Positions 6,512 to 10,082 of a stretch of DNA of 10,082 nucleotides are shown in pieces (position 1 is the first letter of the stretch; every line of letters starts with the position of its first letter). The stretch lies in the NCBI GenBank assembly GCA_009774535.1, contig VSNY01000145.1, positions 1 through 10,082 of the forward strand. Reading direction: 5' to 3'. Source of the DNA: Lachnospiraceae bacterium. GTDB taxonomy: Bacteria > Bacillota > Clostridia > Lachnospirales > Lachnospiraceae. The notes below the pieces were generated by a model. That model was not told where the DNA came from. It made no database searches and was given only the letters and a program-made list of their open reading frames with translations. A program made the translations under genes and the position numbers.

Positions 6512-7969
6512 TTATGACCGTTCCCGTTCCCGGATTTTTGCCTGGATCGCTGTGGAAGACACCCCTTTGGTATATTCCGGTTCGATCACCTGCCCGCCCC
6601 ATTCCTGCATCACCGCAATCGCTTTTTTCCGCACGTCCGCAAGCGGGCCTTCCCGCCAGTCTGTCCCATGTACCAGAAACGCCGGATGGTACTTGCGCAG
6701 ATTTTGTTCATAATCACGCGATTCCTGCGGCACTACCATAGATACGCCTTTGATCTGTTCCACAACGGCTTTCCTCTGCGCGTAAGTCATGTACGGCACT
6801 CTTTTGTAAGAGGCGACGGCCTCATCCGTAAACAAGCCTACAAGCACCTTTCCATAAGCAGCCGCGGTCTTTAAAATATGGATATGTCCCGGATGCAGAA
6901 GATCCGCCACCATCGGAACATACACCAGCTCTTTTTCCTGCACCGGATCTGCCTGATCTGGCAGATATCCGGCTGCTTCCAGACGTTTTCTGACCAGCGT
7001 ATCGTCAAAAACATACTCCTGTATCTGCGAATATTCCGCAGTCAGCGGTTTTGCCGGGCGCAGGGCATGGTTAACGCAGCCGTCGCACAGCGTTCCCGCC
7101 AGATCATTTTCCATAAATCTGCGCCGCATCTCTTTCATTTTTTCCCCATACCAGCCCTCTTTTAAAGAAACCTGATTTAAATCCGCCACAATCAGCATAT
7201 TTTCATAATCCGCATTCTCAATCGAAAGATATCCTTCGCACGTAACGGATATCGCGTCAAACGGCAGATTGCACCTGCGGTATGTCTCATGGTCGCAGTT
7301 ACATTTCAGCAATGTGTCTGTTTCCGGCATATATCCGCCCTGGTTATATACCGTTTTAAATACAATCTGATCCGCCATACCCGCAAACACCTGGGCATAC
7401 TGCTCCCGCATATGCTCTGTATACCTGGTTAATATGCCTGTAATATAAATCTTAAAATCCCTGCCGCATTCCCTGCGGTACTCGTTGACATAGGCCAGAT
7501 GTTCCTTTACTGTCTCAAAATCATCCCTGCCATGAATAAAAGCATACATCTTACGCTCCGGCGCGTTGATCGAAAATTTGATGCTGTCAAGACCGCTGTC
7601 GATCACGGCCCGGATTTTTTCCGGTGTTGCCAGCGATCCGTTAGACGTCAGGTAGACGTAGGTATATCCGATCTCTTTTGCTTTTTGAATATAGTCTGCA
7701 AGATCCGGAACCAGAAACGGCTCGCCTGTCGCATAAAACCCCACTTCGCGCGTCCCCAGATCATACGCCTGCTGCAGCAGATCAAAGGCAAGCGCCTGAT
7801 CCATGCGTCCTGTTTTCCGCTGCATCTTCTGATGCGCACAAAACAGGCAGGCGTGGTTGCAGGCATTTGACAGCTCCATCAAAAAATTGGTCTTTGGAAA
7901 CGGCGGTTCCAGACTGTATAGCGCCTGCCTGTCTGCTTTTTTTAACAATACTCTTTCTTGTAAATCCAT
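6512..7969 (-). CDS. Radical SAM/SPASM-like protein fused to a C-terminal cytidylyltransferase
   Basis: This is a two-part enzyme of 485 residues. Part one (about 20-310) is a radical SAM domain: the cluster motif CNHACLFC has Cys at 37, 41 and 44, followed by ATGEP (80-84) and the LTSNGSLAT strand (107-115). It then has a SPASM/twitch-like Cys region at 223, 225, 233, 244, 295 and 298 for an extra iron-sulfur cluster. Part two (about 345-485) is a TagD/GCT-like cytidylyltransferase with HPGH (359-362), YKR (388-390), HGTDWREGPL (434-443) and GVSSTAIQ (469-476), so its nucleotide-binding and catalytic motifs look complete. The likely role is activation of a phosphonate with CTP, with the radical SAM half modifying the phosphonate or a related group; that half's reaction is unknown. 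No cobalamin-binding domain is seen, so a Fom3-type methyl transfer is not suggested. The gene sits 23 nt after LicD and 10 nt before PEP mutase. The longer TTG start at 7987 is rejected because the ribosome binding site lies inside that extension. Confidence 0.9.
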   Translation of the reverse strand: MDLQERVLLKKADRQALYSLEPPFPKTNFLMELSNACNHACLFCAHQKMQRKTGRMDQALAFDLLQQAYDLGTREVGFYATGEPFLVPDLADYIQKAKEIGYTYVYLTSNGSLATPEKIRAVIDSGLDSIKFSINAPERKMYAFIHGRDDFETVKEHLAYVNEYRRECGRDFKIYITGILTRYTEHMREQYAQVFAGMADQIVFKTVYNQGGYMPETDTLLKCNCDHETYRRCNLPFDAISVTCEGYLSIENADYENMLIVADLNQVSLKEGWYGEKMKEMRRRFMENDLAGTLCDGCVNHALRPAKPLTAEYSQIQEYVFDDTLVRKRLEAAGYLPDQADPVQEKELVYVPMVADLLHPGHIHILKTAAAYGKVLVGLFTDEAVASYKRVPYMTYAQRKAVVEQIKGVSMVVPQESRDYEQNLRKYHPAFLVHGTDWREGPLADVRKKAIAVMQEWGGQVIEPEYTKGVSSTAIQAKIRERERS

Positions 7970-7975
7970 GTAATT

Positions 7976-7981
7976 CCTCCT
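7976..7981 (-). promoter_or_regulatory. Ribosome binding site that fixes the radical SAM fusion start
   Basis: A perfect AGGAGG on the minus strand lies 6 nt before the ATG at 7967-7969. An in-frame TTG at 7987 would place this site inside the coding sequence, so the ATG is preferred. Confidence 0.85.
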
Positions 7982-7992
7982 GTGCAACTGTT

Positions 7993-9660
7993 TCAGCCTT
8001 CTTCTGATGGCTGCTGTTTGATGGGATATCGCTTTAATACCGCTTCAATCTCTTTGTATGCATCCAGATTAAAATGCTGATGGGAAGCCAGATCATCCGG
8101 CAGCGAATAAATGTCCCCATACATCTGTTCCAGATAACGCAGAGGATGTTTCGGCACTGGAAAGCGATGCATTTCAAATTCCGCCAGTTCCAGCGGAAAA
8201 ACCGCATCCACTTCCATACAGCTCCCTTTTGCTGATTCATAATCAAAGTTATCCAATGCCCACATGAGCCCTCTGCCCTGTGTGCCATCCTGAATGCCTG
8301 TCAGCTGATATGCCTTTTGCTGATACGTTTTCAGCAGCTTTCTTAATTGTTCCTCCCGGACTTGTGGCTGATCCTGCATATTCCAATATAGTTCCCAGCC
8401 CTTTTTGGACATCTCATGTTTCAGCTGATACTGTTTTTCTATATTCTGAGCGGATATGTCGTCGCAAAAATCATATACAAAAATATCCAGGCTAAACTCC
8501 ATCTTTCTGTTTTGCATTTCCTTAAGCCTGAACTGATGACACATATTCGTATTTCCAATATCCGTAACGATATATTCAAAAAAACAAAACTCCGTCTCAT
8601 GTTCCATCACCCCGGCAAACTTCTCCAACTGATCTCTCGTCATGCATACATCCGTATCATCATCCCATGGAATAAATCCCCCATGCCTGACCGCCCCCAG
8701 CAGCGTCCCAAATCCCAGCCAGTACACAATCCCATGCTCCTTACAGATCCGGTCAAACTGCTTCAGCAGAATCAACCCGACCTGCTGCAGTTTGCGCAGC
8801 CTGCCTTCCGCCTTGGGCAACGACCGAAAAAATGCCTGCTGCGCTTCTGTGCGGTTCCCATAAGCCCGTTCAAAGATCTGCCATAAGACCATCTGTTCCT
8901 TCTTCGCATTGCATTTCACACAGTCTTCCAAGTCCCGTATGGCTCCTTCCAGCTCATCCATCCTGCGTGCGAGATAAGCCGCGGAATGCCGCACTTCCAG
9001 AGAATGCTCCGCCTTTTGCCGCCTTGTACAAGGATATCCTGACATATGCGTATCAAAGCAGACCGCATCACACACCCGCCTGGCGTCCCATTCGTAGACT
9101 ACCAGATTCAGCCCCCGCTGGTTCCTGGAATAATCCACTCCGTCCAACAGGATCTGCGATACATTTTCCTTCCCGTACGTGCTGCTGAAAACGGATACTT
9201 CCAATCCTTCCACAGATCTTATAAATTCTATAGATTCGTTTCCGATCGACAGCTGCTCGTCCAGTACCTTTCCACGATGGATCACTGCCAGATATGCTTT
9301 CCAGTGCTTCCCTTGCAGATCAAAACGGCATCCAAGGCTTGTCTGCACTTTTTTTGCCAGTTCTTTGGTCACGGCCATGCCAACCGTATCCTTTACCGAG
9401 ATTACAACCAGCGTATGGCTTTTCCATTCCTTCCCGCCAATCGTATCCAGATAAGTCTCCAGCCTGGTAATACCACAAAGCCGCCGATCCATTGTCCTGT
9501 CCGCCTGCTGTCCATCATCCGCATGATGTGATGCCTGATTCCATGCCTGCTGTCTATGATCCACATTCTTTTTTAATTTCTTCCTGCTTTTCCACATATC
9601 CCGTCTTTCTTTCCCACCCCATTTTCCAAACGATTCCGCCGATATACCTAATTGATCCAT
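7993..9660 (-). CDS. LicD-family phosphotransferase with N-terminal ILEI/FAM3-like domain
   Basis: LicD proteins transfer phosphocholine, or related groups such as phosphonates, from CDP- or CMP-activated donors to cell-surface glycans. This 555-residue protein has a basic N-terminus (about 1-35), then a region at about 80-205 resembling the ILEI/FAM3 (POMGnT1-stem-like) beta-sandwich. That region shows HTLVVISVKD (82-91), an LGCRF stretch (109-113), and DGVDYSRNQRGLNLVVYEWD (173-192) leading to CFDTH. A helical, charged linker follows (about 215-290). The LicD domain is at about 290-535, with YWLGFGTLLGAVRHGG (313-328), the metal-binding WDDDTDV (332-338) and DIFVYDF (392-398). The ILEI-like part may bind sugar and help choose the glycan. 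There is no signal peptide or membrane segment, so it should act in the cytoplasm. I chose ATG 9660 (GGAG 6 nt upstream) over an in-frame TTG at 9672. In this cluster the natural donor is a CMP-activated phosphonate. Confidence 0.88.
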   Translation of the reverse strand: MDQLGISAESFGKWGGKERRDMWKSRKKLKKNVDHRQQAWNQASHHADDGQQADRTMDRRLCGITRLETYLDTIGGKEWKSHTLVVISVKDTVGMAVTKELAKKVQTSLGCRFDLQGKHWKAYLAVIHRGKVLDEQLSIGNESIEFIRSVEGLEVSVFSSTYGKENVSQILLDGVDYSRNQRGLNLVVYEWDARRVCDAVCFDTHMSGYPCTRRQKAEHSLEVRHSAAYLARRMDELEGAIRDLEDCVKCNAKKEQMVLWQIFERAYGNRTEAQQAFFRSLPKAEGRLRKLQQVGLILLKQFDRICKEHGIVYWLGFGTLLGAVRHGGFIPWDDDTDVCMTRDQLEKFAGVMEHETEFCFFEYIVTDIGNTNMCHQFRLKEMQNRKMEFSLDIFVYDFCDDISAQNIEKQYQLKHEMSKKGWELYWNMQDQPQVREEQLRKLLKTYQQKAYQLTGIQDGTQGRGLMWALDNFDYESAKGSCMEVDAVFPLELAEFEMHRFPVPKHPLRYLEQMYGDIYSLPDDLASHQHFNLDAYKEIEAVLKRYPIKQQPSEEG

Positions 9661-9666
9661 CGGCAG

Positions 9667-9670
9667 CTCC
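9667..9670 (-). promoter_or_regulatory. Ribosome binding site supporting the LicD start at 9660
   Basis: GGAG on the minus strand, 6 nt before the ATG at 9658-9660. AGAGGA further upstream could instead serve the TTG at 9672, which would add four residues, so the choice is not absolute. Confidence 0.45.
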
Positions 9671-9720
9671 AAAGATTCCTCTGTAGATCATTTCTTTTCT
9701 CTTTTCAAAACTGCTGCATT

Positions 9721-10082
9721 TTATGTATCCATACCCAGATAACGCTTCCAAAAGTGCTCTGTGGTAAGCTCCCCGCTCCGTCTGCGGAACGCGCGCATCG
9801 CCCGGTGATAGCAAAACAGGGATTTCCACGTAACGCCCAGCAGCCTTCTCAGTGCCATGTACGCATCCTTATGGCTGCGCGTTGTAAGAAAGCCTTTCGC
9901 GCTGGACGGGTCGTAGTTCAGCACTTGCCGCTGACGGTAAAAATTGCTCGGAAAGCATACCGCCATAGATACGACCTGGATATTTTTGCCGGACGCCTTT
10001 TTCACGGGGAGCAGATATCCGTTACAGGTCAGATACCGCCAGACGCGTTTCCATTTCGATTCTGTCGGATGCATGTTTTGAC
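9721..10082 (-). CDS. Unrecognised basic protein, C-terminal part only
   Basis: The frame is open to the right edge of the window, and the ATG at 10074 has no clear ribosome binding site in the few visible bases. This is therefore most likely the last 120 or so residues of a longer protein. The visible part is rich in Arg, Lys and aromatic residues, for example the RRLLGVTWKSLF stretch and HFWKRYLGMDT at the end. It has no membrane helix or recognisable catalytic motif. The composition resembles the basic tails of some cytoplasmic glycosyltransferases and surface-glycan enzymes, but I cannot assign a family. It lies 60 nt upstream of LicD on the same strand with no terminator between them, so it is probably the preceding gene of the same operon. 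Confidence 0.6.
   Translation of the reverse strand, partial: QNMHPTESKWKRVWRYLTCNGYLLPVKKASGKNIQVVSMAVCFPSNFYRQRQVLNYDPSSAKGFLTTRSHKDAYMALRRLLGVTWKSLFCYHRAMRAFRRRSGELTTEHFWKRYLGMDT

Noticed and set aside
6010..6741. Plus-strand open frame of 243 codons spanning the junction of PEP mutase and the radical SAM gene
   Set aside because: It lies opposite the ends of two well-supported genes, and its Pro/Arg-rich product has no recognisable motif.
7970..7987. TTG start giving a 491-residue radical SAM fusion protein
   Set aside because: The AGGAGG site lies within this extension and is ideally placed for the ATG at 7969.
9554..9829. Minus-strand open frame of 91 codons overlapping the LicD start and the end of the upstream partial gene
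   Set aside because: It overlaps both neighbours in another frame and has no motif. The upstream gene frame and the LicD start with its ribosome binding site explain this region better.
1..10082. CRISPR arrays, tRNA or rRNA genes, insertion sequences, integrases
   Set aside because: No regularly spaced direct repeats, no tRNA-like cloverleaf pattern, no transposase or recombinase motif and no rRNA sequence was seen on reading both strands. This was by eye, so weak or short cases could be missed.

Overview
The window most likely comes from a low-to-mid GC Clostridia-type Firmicute, probably a Lachnospiraceae-like gut bacterium. The evidence is strong AGGAGG-type ribosome binding sites, tightly packed cell-surface genes and the mix of protein families. 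The taxonomic guess is inference, because no rRNA or taxonomic marker is present.

Layout. (1) Positions 1-1084, plus strand, very AT-rich: the 3' part of an endonuclease/exonuclease/phosphatase (EEP) family gene, followed with a 1-nt overlap by a small protein I do not recognise. (2) Positions 1085-1228: a convergent gap with an imperfect hairpin. (3) Positions 1229-3861, minus strand, intermediate GC: a GT-C type multi-membrane glycosyltransferase and, upstream of it, a GtrB/DPM1-type polyprenyl-phosphate glycosyltransferase. (4) Positions 3862-3992: an AT-rich gap with a weak promoter candidate. (5) Positions 3993-10082, minus strand, GC-rich: a phosphonate gene cluster. In transcription order it reads: an unrecognised partial gene, a LicD-family phosphotransferase with an N-terminal ILEI/FAM3-like domain, a radical SAM protein fused to a C-terminal cytidylyltransferase, a phosphoenolpyruvate mutase with an N-terminal cytidylyltransferase-like domain, and phosphonopyruvate decarboxylase.

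How the genes could work together. PEP mutase makes phosphonopyruvate and the decarboxylase pulls the reaction forward to phosphonoacetaldehyde. A cytidylyltransferase would activate the derived phosphonate with CTP, and LicD would transfer the CMP-activated group to a surface glycan. No aminotransferase or alcohol dehydrogenase that would finish a standard 2-aminoethylphosphonate or hydroxyethylphosphonate route is visible here. That step is either outside the window or different.

The most interesting feature is that the two cytidylyltransferase domains are homologous and align without gaps. The PEP mutase copy has lost conserved catalytic motifs, while the copy fused to the radical SAM enzyme keeps them. 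This suggests that nucleotide activation has moved to a radical SAM fusion that may also modify the phosphonate. The two downstream glycosyltransferases could build or decorate the acceptor glycan, but their different base composition leaves the link uncertain.
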